64,000 nucleotides of DNA from RYN-230 sp963834515 (GTDB lineage Bacteria > Actinomycetota > Actinomycetes > Streptosporangiales > Streptosporangiaceae), in the NCBI GenBank assembly GCA_963834515.1, contig CAWICB010000007.1:1736001-1800000 (forward strand). Direction: 5' to 3'. The notes under the pieces were generated by a model, which made no database searches, had not been told where the DNA came from, and worked only from the letters and a program-made list of their open reading frames with translations. This document shows, one piece after another, positions 1 through 7,869 of the stretch (position 1 is the stretch's first letter; each line of letters begins with the position of its first letter). Position numbers and translations under genes: made by a program.

Positions 1-82
1 GCCAGGACTCGGGCGCGCCCGGCGCCGACCAGCCGGCCGCTACCTCCTCGGCCTGGGCCCGGACGTCCGCTACCGGCGGCAT
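1..82 (-). CDS. Partial 5' end of an unidentified gene leaving the window
   Basis: Read on the minus strand from an ATG at 82, an open frame starts MPPVADVRAQAEEV and runs off the left edge after 27 residues. Nearly every codon ends in G or C, as expected for a coding frame in this genome. It is divergent from the PadR-like gene and shares the palindrome at 145-157. No family can be recognised from so few residues, and no clear ribosome binding site is visible. Confidence 0.35.
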   Translation of the reverse strand, partial: MPPVADVRAQAEEVAAGWSAPGAPESW

Positions 83-144
83 GCCCCGGGCCAGCCCGCT
101 GTGCGCCGTGCCCCGGCCACGCCGCCCGGCGGCCCAGCCCTCGT

Positions 145-157
145 TATACCCGGTATA
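145..157. promoter_or_regulatory. Palindromic operator TATACC-C-GGTATA
   Basis: A perfect 13-bp inverted repeat (6-bp arms around one C) lies 30 bp before the ATG of the PadR-like regulator. It overlaps a good -10 hexamer, TATAGT, at 154-159. PadR-family regulators normally bind such dyads near their own promoter, so autoregulation, possibly with control of the divergent partial gene, is the inference. Confidence 0.5.
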
Positions 158-187
158 GTCAGCCGCATATCGCCAGAGTGTGGTGCC

Positions 188-940
188 ATGAACGTTCATT
201 TTGCCCTGCTCGCGCAGCTGGCCACCAGGCCCGGGTCCGGCGCGCGGTTGCGCGACGAGCTAGCCGCCGGTCCCGGCGGCCCGCATCCGCCGGACGCCAG
301 CCAGGTGGACTCGGCCCTGGCCCGGCTCGAGCGGGCCGGGCTGGTCGAACCGGCCGGGTCCAGCGGGGCGGAAGATCCGCGGCCGGAGTTCCGGATCACC
401 GCCCGCGGGCGGCACGAGCTGGGTGGCTGGCTGCGCACCACCCCGGATCCGGCCGCCCCGCTCGGCGATGAGCTGGTGCACAAGATCCTGCTCGCCGGGC
501 AACTGCCCGGCACCGACGTGCACGAGGTGATCCAGGGCCACCGCCGGTACCTGATCCAGCTGATGCAGCGGTCCACCCGGAAATGGCAGGCCGGGGCCGG
601 ACGGCAGCCGGGTCTGGCCCTGGCCGGCTACGCCGAGCTGTGCCGGCTCGACTCGGTGATCCGGTGGCTGGACGCCGCTGACGGCCTGCTCGGCCGCCCG
701 GACCCGGCCGGCCGCGCGGCCAGCCTGCGGCCGCCGGACGAGATGCTGGTCTCGGACCGGGACCGGGAACTGGCCCTGGCCGGGCTGCGTGACCACTTCG
801 CCGCGGGCCGGCTGAGCTACCCCGAGCTTGACGAGCGGCTCGCCGCGGCGCTGTGCGCCCGGACGGCCGGCGACCTGCGGCGCATCATGGCCGATCTGCC
901 CGGCTGCCCGCCGCCGGGGACGGCTCCGCGGCGGCCATGA
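188..940 (+). CDS. PadR-like winged-helix regulator with C-terminal DUF1707 domain
   Basis: This 250-aa protein has an N-terminal winged-helix region of PadR type (about residues 1-95: a LARLERAGLVE helix followed by a FRITARGRHELGGWL wing). A PadR C-terminal helical segment follows, and the end is a DUF1707/SHOCT-like unit (SDRDRELALAGLRDHF to LRRIMADLPG, about residues 185-240). The ATG at 188 is preferred over an upstream in-frame start because the PadR fold begins there (MNVHFALLAQLA). It probably acts as a cytoplasmic DNA-binding repressor. The gene is convergent with the MFS exporter and overlaps its 3' end by 56 bp, so the exporter is a plausible target. The ligand is unknown. The fusion of the two domains is the unusual point. 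Confidence 0.7.
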   Translation: MNVHFALLAQLATRPGSGARLRDELAAGPGGPHPPDASQVDSALARLERAGLVEPAGSSGAEDPRPEFRITARGRHELGGWLRTTPDPAAPLGDELVHKILLAGQLPGTDVHEVIQGHRRYLIQLMQRSTRKWQAGAGRQPGLALAGYAELCRLDSVIRWLDAADGLLGRPDPAGRAASLRPPDEMLVSDRDRELALAGLRDHFAAGRLSYPELDERLAAALCARTAGDLRRIMADLPGCPPPGTAPRRP

Positions 941-2651
941 CCCCGCCGCCTGCGGCGCTGGCCCGGGACCGCCCGCCGCGCAGCAGCGACGCCGCGGCGG
1001 CCAGGATGGCCAGCACGGTGCCCGCCGCGAACACCACGGACAGCCCGTGCGCGAACGGCGCGGCGATCAGGTGCGGGAAGAACTCCCGCCCGGTCAGGGT
1101 CCGCGCGGCGCTGGCCGGGAGCGTGGCCAGCACACCGCTGGACGCCAGCAGGTGCCGGACCGGGTTCACCCCGAGGACCGCCGCGAACAGCGACGCTACC
1201 GGCGGCAGGGTGGCGACGTGCTGGGCCACGGCCGGTGGCACGCCGTGGCTGGTCAGCCCGGCGGCCAGCGTCCTGGGCAGGCTGCTGGCCAGCCCGGCGA
1301 TCATCAGCGAGAAGAAGGCGCCGATGGACAGCGCGGCGCCGGAGTTCTGGAACGTGGCGCGCATCCCGGACGCGGCACCGCGCTGGCTGGCCGGGACACT
1401 GCTCATGATGGAGGACGTGTTGGGCGCGCTGAACATGCCGACGCCGATCCCGTTCAGCGCGATGAGCCCGCCGAACGCCCAGTACGGGAAGTCCACCGGC
1501 AGCAGCATCAGGCCGACGAAGCTGGCCGCGAACACGGCCATCCCGGCGGTGGCGAACAGCCGTGCGCCGAACCGGTCGGACAGGTGCCCGGACACCGGGC
1601 CCGCCACCAGGAACCCGGCCGTGAGCGGCAGCAGGAAGATGCCGGCCCACAACGGGGTCGCACTGTAGCTGTAGCCGTGCAGCGGCAGCCAGATGCCCTG
1701 CAGCCAGATGATGAGCATGAACTGCAGGCCGCCCTGGGCCAGCCGGACCGAGAAGCCGGCCACGTTGCCGGCCGTGAACGCCCGGATGCGGAACAGGCTG
1801 AGCCGGAACATCGGCTCCGCGATCCGGCTCTCGATCACCGCGAAAGCGGCCAGCAGCGCCGTGCCCCCGAGGAGCAGCCCGTAGACCTCGGGGCTGGTCC
1901 AGCCCATGGCCTGGCCGTGGTAGGGCTGGATGCCCGCGGTGATGGCGATCAGCACGGCGCCCAGGCCGAGGGCGAACGTTACGTTGCCCCACCAGTCGAT
2001 CCGGCCGCCGCCGCGCGGCCTGGTGTCCCGGAGCTTGAGGTAGGCCCACAGCGTGCCGTAAATGCCCACCGGCACGTTGACCCAGAACACGGCCCGCCAG
2101 TCCCACGCGGCCAGCAGCCCGCCCGCGACCAGCCCGATGAACATCCCGGCCAGGCCGGCGACCTGGTTGATGCCGAGCGCGAAGCCACGCCGGTCGGCCG
2201 GGAAAGCGTCGGTCAGGATGGCGGCCGAGTTGGCCATCAGCATGGACCCGCCGACCGCCTGCAGCACCCGCCAGCCGATCAGCCACAGCGCCCCGTGGGC
2301 TCCCTGGAACGGGTCGTAGGACAGCAGGACGGAGGCCGCGGTGAACACGGCGAAGCCCGCGTTGTAGATCCGCACCCGGCCGAACATGTCACCCAGCCGG
2401 CCCAGGCTGACCACCAGCACAGCCTGGACGAGCCGGTAGCCCATGATCATCCACAGCAGGTAGCTGACGTTGCCCGGGGCCAGCGGGTCCAGGTGGATGC
2501 CGCGGAAGATGGCCGGCAGCGCGATGATCACGATCGAGCCGTCCAGCGCGGACATGAACATGGCCGCGGTGGTGTTGGCCAGCGCCACCCACCGGTACCG
2601 GTCTCCCGCCGCCAGCTCTCCCGTCTCCCCCGCCGCCCGCTCCCGCGTCAC
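885..2651 (-). CDS. DHA2-family MFS drug exporter (14 TM)
   Basis: This 588-aa protein has the length and hydrophobic pattern of 14-TM drug:H+ antiporters. It carries the MFS motif GRLGDMFGRVRIYNAG between TM2 and TM3, ALDGSIVIIALPAI in TM1 (the DHA2 D-G-S/T-I-V signature), and the antiporter-type motif C region GGSMLMANSAAILTDAFP. It should sit in the cytoplasmic membrane and export hydrophobic compounds using proton motive force; the substrate cannot be told. The start is GTG at 2651, with no Shine-Dalgarno, but a -10/-35 pair places transcription start at about the start codon. The last 50 or so residues are low-complexity and overlap the convergent regulator gene. Confidence 0.85.
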   Translation of the reverse strand: MTRERAAGETGELAAGDRYRWVALANTTAAMFMSALDGSIVIIALPAIFRGIHLDPLAPGNVSYLLWMIMGYRLVQAVLVVSLGRLGDMFGRVRIYNAGFAVFTAASVLLSYDPFQGAHGALWLIGWRVLQAVGGSMLMANSAAILTDAFPADRRGFALGINQVAGLAGMFIGLVAGGLLAAWDWRAVFWVNVPVGIYGTLWAYLKLRDTRPRGGGRIDWWGNVTFALGLGAVLIAITAGIQPYHGQAMGWTSPEVYGLLLGGTALLAAFAVIESRIAEPMFRLSLFRIRAFTAGNVAGFSVRLAQGGLQFMLIIWLQGIWLPLHGYSYSATPLWAGIFLLPLTAGFLVAGPVSGHLSDRFGARLFATAGMAVFAASFVGLMLLPVDFPYWAFGGLIALNGIGVGMFSAPNTSSIMSSVPASQRGAASGMRATFQNSGAALSIGAFFSLMIAGLASSLPRTLAAGLTSHGVPPAVAQHVATLPPVASLFAAVLGVNPVRHLLASSGVLATLPASAARTLTGREFFPHLIAAPFAHGLSVVFAAGTVLAILAAAASLLRGGRSRASAAGGGVMAAAEPSPAAGSRADRP

Positions 2652-2657
2652 ATACTA

Positions 2658-2686
2658 AGGCTAATCTTATAAGCCTCGCCTTTCAA
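2658..2686 (-). promoter_or_regulatory. Leaderless promoter of the MFS gene
   Basis: On the minus strand TTGAAA (2686-2681) and TAGCCT (2663-2658) are separated by 17 bp. Only six bases separate the -10 from the GTG start at 2651. The spacing matches actinobacterial leaderless promoters and explains the missing ribosome binding site. Confidence 0.5.
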
Positions 2687-2705
2687 GTTGACGGAGAGAC
2701 CCGGG

Positions 2706-2751
2706 AGCGCGGTGCATTTGTGGTCACCCGTGACCACAAATGCACCGCGCT
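2706..2751. repeat. Perfect 22-bp inverted repeat (intergenic palindrome)
   Basis: The arms 2706-2727 and 2730-2751 are perfect reverse complements separated only by CC. The arm contains GGTGCATTTGTGGTCAC. It lies between two divergent genes, so it is not a terminator for either. A second long palindrome at 51476-51531 also has a TTTGTG core, which suggests a dispersed palindromic repeat family. Confidence 0.8.
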
Positions 2752-2838
2752 GAGCTGATGGCACCGGCCAGGCGCGGGCGGGAACTGCCCTGATCGCGGT
2801 TGGCGATGTTGAGCTGGGTGTTGCTCGTGGCCGCCCGG

Positions 2839-2867
2839 TTGACCTCCCACGTATAGGAAAATAGCTT
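2839..2867 (+). promoter_or_regulatory. Leaderless promoter of phzF-like operon
   Basis: TTGACC (2839-2844) and TAGCTT (2862-2867) are separated by exactly 17 bp. The ATG of the PhzF-like gene begins seven bases after the -10 element, which fits a leaderless transcript. A weak GGA at 2856 is too far from the ATG to serve as a ribosome binding site. Confidence 0.5.
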
Positions 2868-2874
2868 GTTGGCT

Positions 2875-3711
2875 ATGTATCAATACGCGCTCGCTGACGT
2901 GTTCACCAGCACACCGCTGAAGGGAAACCCGGTGGCGGTCCTGACCGACGCGCGCGGGTTGCTGCCGGAGCGGATGCAGCAGATCGCCAGAGAGTTCAAT
3001 CTCTCCGAGACCGTTTTCGTGCTTCCAGCCGAGCAAGGCGCGGACGCACGGGTGCGCATCTTTACCCCGGCCGCCGAACTGCCGTTCGCCGGGCACCCGG
3101 TACTCGGGACGGCGTTCGTGCTCAGTGCGGCCGCGAGCGAGCAGACGATCCGGCTGGAAACCGGCGCGGGCGTGATCCGCATCGACCTCACCCGGGAGAA
3201 CGGGCGCATCGTCTCCGGCCGGATGCAGCAGCCGATCCCGGACTGGGAGCCGTATCACCAGGCCGGTGAACTGCTAGCGGCGCTGGGCGTGCAGTCTTCT
3301 GAGCTGCCAGTGGAGACCTACCGCAACGGCCCACGGCACGTCTACGTGACGCTGGCCAGCGAACACGAAGTGGCCGCCGTGCAGCCGGATCTGGGTGTGC
3401 TGGCCAGGCTGTCCTGGTTCGGCGTGGTCTGCTGCGCCGGCGCCGGCCGGCACTGGAAGGTGCGGAACTTCGCGCCCGGGCTCGGCGTGCCAGAAGACCC
3501 AGCCACCGGGTCGGCCGCCGGGCCGCTCGCCGTGCACCTGGCCCGGCACGGCCGGATCACCTTCGGCCAGGAGATCGAGATCAGCCAGGGCGCCGAGATC
3601 GGCCGCCCGTCGAAGCTCTACGCACGCGCCACCGGGGCAGCTAACCGGATCGACGGTGTCGAGGTGGCCGGCTCGGCGGTCGTGATCGCGCACGGTGAAC
3701 TCGATGCTTGA
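2875..3711 (+). CDS. PhzF family epimerase/isomerase
   Basis: This 278-aa protein belongs to the PhzF/diaminopimelate-epimerase-fold family. Hallmarks are KGNPVAVL near the N-terminus, NLSETVFV with the catalytic Glu at residue 45, FAGHPVLGTAF, and the C-terminal GVPEDPATGSAAGPLA. Members isomerise small metabolites by general acid-base catalysis without cofactor; PhzF itself acts in phenazine synthesis. No other phenazine gene is nearby, so the substrate here is unknown. ATG 2875 is chosen because MYQYALADVF matches the family start; a TTG at 2866 is possible. The stop overlaps the start of the ArsR-like gene, giving a phzF-arsR-ridA operon that may serve reactive-metabolite clean-up. Confidence 0.85.
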   Translation: MYQYALADVFTSTPLKGNPVAVLTDARGLLPERMQQIAREFNLSETVFVLPAEQGADARVRIFTPAAELPFAGHPVLGTAFVLSAAASEQTIRLETGAGVIRIDLTRENGRIVSGRMQQPIPDWEPYHQAGELLAALGVQSSELPVETYRNGPRHVYVTLASEHEVAAVQPDLGVLARLSWFGVVCCAGAGRHWKVRNFAPGLGVPEDPATGSAAGPLAVHLARHGRITFGQEIEISQGAEIGRPSKLYARATGAANRIDGVEVAGSAVVIAHGELDA

Positions 3712-4006
3712 CGCCGCCACGCTGGCCGCGCTGGCCAGCCCGAAACGGCTGCAAGTCCTGGATTGGCTGCGCGACCCGGCGGCCCACTTCCCACCGCAGC
3801 GAGACGGCGACCTGGTGATTGACGGCGTCTGCGTGCTGTTCATCGCGAACAAGCTCGGCGTCGCCCAGCCGACCGCCACCGCGCACCTCCAGGCGCTGGC
3901 CCGCGCGGGGCTGGTCACCGCCCAGCGGATTGGTCAGTGGACGTTCTACAAGCGGAACGAGGCGGGGCTCACGGCCCTGAAACGGAAAATCGCGGAGGAG
4001 CTGTGA
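3704..4006 (+). CDS. ArsR-type winged-helix regulator
   Basis: This 100-aa single-domain protein has a helix-turn-helix typical of ArsR/SmtB proteins (ASPKRLQVLDWLRD, then LGVAQPTATAHLQALARAGLV, then a wing RIGQWTFYKRNE). It lacks the Cys clusters of metal-sensing ArsR proteins. The ATG at 3704 overlaps the phzF stop by eight bases, and a GTG nine bases upstream is an alternative. Its 3' end overlaps the RidA start as GTGA. It is probably the local regulator of this three-gene operon. Confidence 0.75.
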   Translation: MLDAATLAALASPKRLQVLDWLRDPAAHFPPQRDGDLVIDGVCVLFIANKLGVAQPTATAHLQALARAGLVTAQRIGQWTFYKRNEAGLTALKRKIAEEL

Positions 4007-4368
4007 CGGGCAAGATCCTGATTGCATCGCCGTCGGCCCCGCCGGGCGGCCCGTACTCGCCTGGCCTGGTAGTCGGCAAGTGGGTTTTCCTGGCCGGCCA
4101 GGTTGGCGCGGGCAGCACCATCGAGGCGCAGACCCGGGACGCGCTCAGCAAGGTCGACGCGCTGCTCGCCGAGGCCGGCGCCGCGGCCGCCGGTGTCGTA
4201 TCCTGCCTGGTCCATCTGGCCGACCTGGCCGACTTCCAGCGCTTCAACGCGGTGTACGAGCGGCACTTCGCCGAGCCACGACCGGTCCGGACCACGGTGG
4301 GCGCGGTCCTGCTCGGCGACGCGCTGGTGGAAATCACCGCCATCGCCCGCCGGTTCACCCCGGAGTGA
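4003..4368 (+). CDS. RidA/YjgF/Rid family deaminase
   Basis: This 121-aa protein is of RidA size. It has GPYSPG near the N-terminus, the GQVG strand, and the active-site motif RPVRTTVG with the conserved Arg at about residue 96, followed by ALVEITAIA with the conserved Glu. RidA proteins hydrolyse reactive enamine/imine intermediates released by PLP enzymes. The GTG start at 4003 overlaps the previous stop (GTGA) and has a strong GGAGGAG at 3994-4000. Coupling with a PhzF isomerase suggests handling of an unstable imine or enamine in the same pathway. Confidence 0.85.
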   Translation: MTGKILIASPSAPPGGPYSPGLVVGKWVFLAGQVGAGSTIEAQTRDALSKVDALLAEAGAAAAGVVSCLVHLADLADFQRFNAVYERHFAEPRPVRTTVGAVLLGDALVEITAIARRFTPE

Positions 4369-4417
4369 TCGGGAGGCTGTGCAGCGGACGACCTCGACCA
4401 GCAGGAGCCAGGCCTGA

Positions 4418-5218
4418 TCAGTGGGATCCCGGCGCACCGGGCCGGGCCGCGGCCAGCTGCGCGGCCAGTGCGGACCGGGCCGTGACCAGGGATGGCCCGT
4501 ACCAGGTCAGGTCGCGCCCGTTGACTAGCGCCACCCGCAGGCGGGGGAACATCTCCGGGCCGTCGGCCGCGCTGAACGGGTACGGCTCGCTGGGCAGGAC
4601 CACGATCTCCGGCTGCCGGGCGGCGAGATCGGCCAGGTCGATCCTGGGATAGCGGGCGGCATGACCGCCGTAGACGTTGTCCAGCCCGAGCCGGGCGGCC
4701 AGGTCGCCGGCGAACGTGTCCGACCCGATCACCAGCCATGGGTCGCGCCAGATAGGGATGACGGCCCGGACTGGCACGCCGTGGGCCGGGCCGGCCCAGG
4801 CCCGCCGGGCCGCGGCCAGCCAGTCCGGCGCGGGCCAGCCCAGCCCCTCGGTGAACATCCGGCCCAGCGAGGCCAGCGCCTGGTCCAGGGTGCGCACATC
4901 GGTCACCCACACCGGCACCCCGGTGGCGCGCAGCCGCTCGACGTCCAGCCGCCGGTTCTCCTCCTGGTTGGCCAGCACCAGGCCGGGTCCCAGCGCCCTG
5001 ACCGCGGCCAGATCGGGGTTCTTGGTGCCGCGGACGCGGGCCACGTCCAGGCCGGCCGGATGGGTGCACCAGTCGGTCACGCCGGCCAGCGCCCCGGGCC
5101 GGGTCACCGCGACCGACTCGGTCAGCGACGGCACCAGCGACACCACCCGGCGCACCGGGCGGACCGCCGGGACCGGATACCCGAGGTCATCGCGCGGCGG
5201 CTCCCCGGCTCCGGTCAT
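4418..5218 (-). CDS. BtuF-like helical-backbone metal/cobalamin-binding protein
   Basis: This 266-aa protein has the two-lobed TroA/BtuF-like pattern: VVSLVPSLTESVAV, GVTDWCTHPAG, the KNPDLAAVRALGPGLVLANQEENRR segment (split here as read), and DNVYGGHAARYPRIDLADLAARQPEIVVLPSEPYPF near the end. Family members bind cobalamin, haem or siderophore complexes for ABC uptake. No signal peptide or lipobox is visible and no permease or ATPase genes are adjacent. It may therefore be cytoplasmic, or an orphan. ATG 5218 is preferred, with GGGGG five bases upstream; a GTG at 5224 is also possible. It is divergent from the dehydrogenase gene. Confidence 0.75.
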   Translation of the reverse strand: MTGAGEPPRDDLGYPVPAVRPVRRVVSLVPSLTESVAVTRPGALAGVTDWCTHPAGLDVARVRGTKNPDLAAVRALGPGLVLANQEENRRLDVERLRATGVPVWVTDVRTLDQALASLGRMFTEGLGWPAPDWLAAARRAWAGPAHGVPVRAVIPIWRDPWLVIGSDTFAGDLAARLGLDNVYGGHAARYPRIDLADLAARQPEIVVLPSEPYPFSAADGPEMFPRLRVALVNGRDLTWYGPSLVTARSALAAQLAAARPGAPGSH

Positions 5219-5253
5219 AGGCACCCCCGGCCCCCGTTAGTTACCGTGTCATC

Positions 5254-6298
5254 ATGCGCGCCGTTACCGTCATGCCCGGGAAACCTGACTCCGCTGCCCT
5301 GACCGACATGCCGGAACCGCCGGATAGTGACGGGCCTGTCCTGGTCAACACGCTAGCCGTCGGCATCTGCGGCACCGACCTGGAAATCATCAACGGCGAG
5401 TACGGTTCCGCGCCACCGGGCGCGGAACGGCTGGTGATCGGGCACGAATCGCTGGGCCGGGTCAGCGAGGCACCGCCCGGCTCCGGATTCAGCCCGGGGA
5501 ACCTCGTGGTCGGCATCGTCCGGCGCCGCGACCCGGTACCGTGCCCGGCCTGCGCGGCCGGGGACTGGGACATGTGCATCAACGGCCAGTACACCGAGCG
5601 GGGCATCAAGGACCGGCACGGGTACGCGTCCGAGCGGTACCGCATCCACCCGGAGTACCTGGTCGCGGTCGATCCCGCCCTGGGCATCCACGGCGTGCTG
5701 CTCGAGCCAGCCACGGTGGTGGCCAAGGCATGGGAGCACATCGAGCGGATCGGCCGCCGGGCCACCTGGACGCCGCAGAAGGTGCTCATCACCGGCGCCG
5801 GGCCGATAGGGCTGCTCGCCGCGCTGCTGTCCACCCAGCGGGCCTACGACACCTACGTGATCGACCTGGTTACCGACGGCCCCAAGCCGGACATGGTGCG
5901 CCCGGCTCGGCGCGCACTACTTCTCCCGGGACGACCTGGTCCGGGTGTCGGCCGGCACGGACATCGTGATCGAATGCACCGGCTTCGCGGAGATGCTGAT
6001 CGAGGCGAACGCGCAGGGCAAGCCCAACCGGATCACGTGCCTGACCGGGGTGTCCAGCGCGGGCACGGAGTCCACCGTCGACCCGGGCCTGCTCAACCGC
6101 AACATGGTGCTGCGCAACTCGGTGCTGTTCGGCTCGGTCAACGCCAACCGGCGGCACTACGAACTCGCCGCCCAGGCGCTGGCCCAGGCCGAGCCGGACT
6201 GGCTGGCCGGGCTGATTACCCGGCAGGTGCCGCTGGACCGGTGGGCCGACGCGTACACCCGCCAGCCCGGCGACATCAAGACCATCCTGACGTTCTGA
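5254..6298 (+). pseudogene. Glucose-1-dehydrogenase-like Zn alcohol dehydrogenase, frameshifted
   Basis: The first frame (from ATG 5254) gives a typical medium-chain dehydrogenase N-terminus: GICGTDLEIINGEYG (catalytic zinc site), GHESLGRV, and CPACAAGDWDMC (structural zinc region). It continues to TDGPKPDMVR. The rest of the protein continues in the +1 frame as LGAHYFSRDDLVRVSAG and TDIVIECTGF through to DIKTILTF. Removing one C from the CCC run at 5901-5903 restores a 347-aa protein of normal family length. Either this is a single-base assembly error or the gene has recently been inactivated. The intact enzyme would oxidise glucose or a related sugar with NAD(P). The family assignment rests on motif memory. 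Confidence 0.8.
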
Positions 6299-6346
6299 GG
6301 CACGCACCGGGGCAGCGCCCGCCACGGTGGGTGATGCCCTGACTGA

Positions 6347-7273
6347 TCAGGGCGTCAGCACGACCTTGCCCGGGATGTGCTGGGTCAACTTGGCCAGGAA
6401 CGCCTCACGTGCCTGCGCCAGCGGGTAGACCGCGCCGACCTGGGGCCGCAGCGTGCCCTGGTCAACGAGGCGGGTGATGTCCCGGAGCTGGGCACCGCTC
6501 GGGTCGCGGACGAAGTGCACGGTGCGGATGCCGGCTCGGCCGGCGGGCGGCGGGGCCAGCACGGACACCACGGCGCCACCGGGCTTGACCAGGGCTGGGG
6601 AACGGGCCAGCACGTCGCCGCCGATGGTGTCGTAGACCAGATCGGCCTGGCCGGCGGCGGCCGTCTCCCAGCCGTCCTGCTCGACGTCGACGAAATCGTC
6701 GGCGCCGAGCTCGAGCACGCGGCGGCGGGCGCTGGCCCGGCCGGTGCCAATGACGTGGGCACCGGCCCAGCGGGCCAGCTGCACGCCCATCGATCCGACT
6801 CCGCCGCCCGCGCCGTGGATGACCACGGTCTGACCAGGCTCGAGGTGGCCGTGGTCGAACAGCGCCTGCCACGACGTGAGCCCGGCCTGCGGGATCGCGG
6901 CGGCCTCGATGAAATCGGCCGTGGCCGGCTTGGGGGCCAGGCTGCGGGCCTCGATGGCCACGTACTCGGCGGCCCACCCGTCGCGGTACCCGTCGATGAG
7001 GCCATAGACCTCATCGCCCACCGACAGGCCGGCCGTGCCATAGCCGAGCGCGGCCACCACACCTGACCCCTCGTGGGCCGGGATGATCAGCGCCCGGTCG
7101 TGCCCGGCCCGGTCGGTCCGCAGCGGCCAGGTCAGCTCGGTCGGGGTGAAGCTGGCCGCGCGCACCCGCACGAGGGCATCGCCGATCGCGGGCCGGGGGT
7201 CTGGGGCGTCCTCGTAGACGAGGCCGTCGATGCCCTCGAAGCCCTCCGGCTGCTGAAGGCGGACGGCTTTCAT
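6347..7273 (-). CDS. NADP-dependent quinone oxidoreductase (zinc-free MDR)
   Basis: This 308-aa protein has the medium-chain reductase fold without zinc ligands. It shows ALVRVRAASFTPTEL, IIPAHEGSGVV, GDEVYGL, the NADPH-binding GAGGGVGSMGVQLA, and the C-terminal AREAFLAK followed by GKVVLTP. Such enzymes reduce quinones or enones with NADPH in the cytoplasm. The internal ATG at 7273 is the start because AAGGAG precedes it and the conserved MKAVRL begins there; a further 30 upstream residues lack family character. It is convergent with the broken dehydrogenase. Confidence 0.85.
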   Translation of the reverse strand: MKAVRLQQPEGFEGIDGLVYEDAPDPRPAIGDALVRVRAASFTPTELTWPLRTDRAGHDRALIIPAHEGSGVVAALGYGTAGLSVGDEVYGLIDGYRDGWAAEYVAIEARSLAPKPATADFIEAAAIPQAGLTSWQALFDHGHLEPGQTVVIHGAGGGVGSMGVQLARWAGAHVIGTGRASARRRVLELGADDFVDVEQDGWETAAAGQADLVYDTIGGDVLARSPALVKPGGAVVSVLAPPPAGRAGIRTVHFVRDPSGAQLRDITRLVDQGTLRPQVGAVYPLAQAREAFLAKLTQHIPGKVVLTP

Positions 7274-7572
7274 GGAAGTCTCCTTGTCATATCTGCGCGT
7301 TCCGCGGTCTACCTCTATGACATGCCGGGCGCGGGGAATGTGACGGATGGACCGGGTGCGCACTGGCCGGCCCGCGCTCCGGCGGCGCCGGCCTCTGCGC
7401 GGCGAACCTGCGCCGAGCCCGCACCGCAGCCGGTGAATTTTCTGCGCCCAGGACGTCTCAACTGATGAGCTGCACCCCCCTACTAGGTAAGCCTGCGGAC
7501 CGGGACAGGCGAACCGAAACTGTCGTACCCCCGTGCTGTAGTCAGATGGAGAAATTCCTGGGGAGGCCCACG
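7274..7572. other. Divergent intergenic region with no gene
   Basis: About 300 bp separate the quinone reductase start from the plus-strand small gene at 7573. Apart from the promoter candidate at 7521-7542, no gene or repeat is supported. Confidence 0.5.
7521..7542 (+). promoter_or_regulatory. Possible promoter TGTC-N12-TGTAGT
   Basis: TGTCGTAC at 7521 is followed after eight bases by TGTAGT (7537-7542), about 30 bp before the start at 7573. The layout resembles the actinobacterial RecA-independent DNA-damage promoter (TGTCRGTG-N8-TANNNT) but matches it only in part. Confidence 0.25.
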
Positions 7573-7869
7573 ATGAATCACCTCAGCATCAGCGTGGTAC
7601 GGGCCGACGCATTGTTCGTGTCATCGCTGCAGCGATCCGATCAGCCCAGTACCGGCCAGGTCCGGCAGGCAGTGGCCGCGGCGGTGCGCGAGTTCGGCAG
7701 CCGGGGCTGCGCCGGGCAGGTCGCGGCGGAGTTCGGCGAGCACCCGGAACTGGCCGCCGCCCGGATGCGCTGGGCGCTGCGGCTCACCGCCGGGGCGTTC
7801 GGCCAGCCGGGGCCGGCCCGGCCCGCGCTAGCCCATGGGCCCGCCGGGCACACCAGCCGCGCCGCGTGA
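7573..7869 (+). CDS. Conserved hypothetical protein (98 aa)
   Basis: The protein starts MNHLSISVVRADALFVSSLQ and has an alpha-helical, Ala/Arg-rich body with a repeated pattern (VRQAVAAAVREFG, then VAAEFGEHPELAAARMRWAL). ATG 7573 is supported by GGGAGG six bases upstream; 36 further upstream residues have no coding character. I recall similar short proteins in actinomycetes, without known function. It is followed by a GNAT gene whose longer possible start overlaps it by 35 bp. Confidence 0.6.
   Translation: MNHLSISVVRADALFVSSLQRSDQPSTGQVRQAVAAAVREFGSRGCAGQVAAEFGEHPELAAARMRWALRLTAGAFGQPGPARPALAHGPAGHTSRAA

Noticed and set aside
828..2672. Long plus-strand open frame opposite the MFS gene
   Set aside because: It is antisense to a clear transporter and rich in Gln/Arg/Pro, typical of shadow frames in GC-rich DNA.
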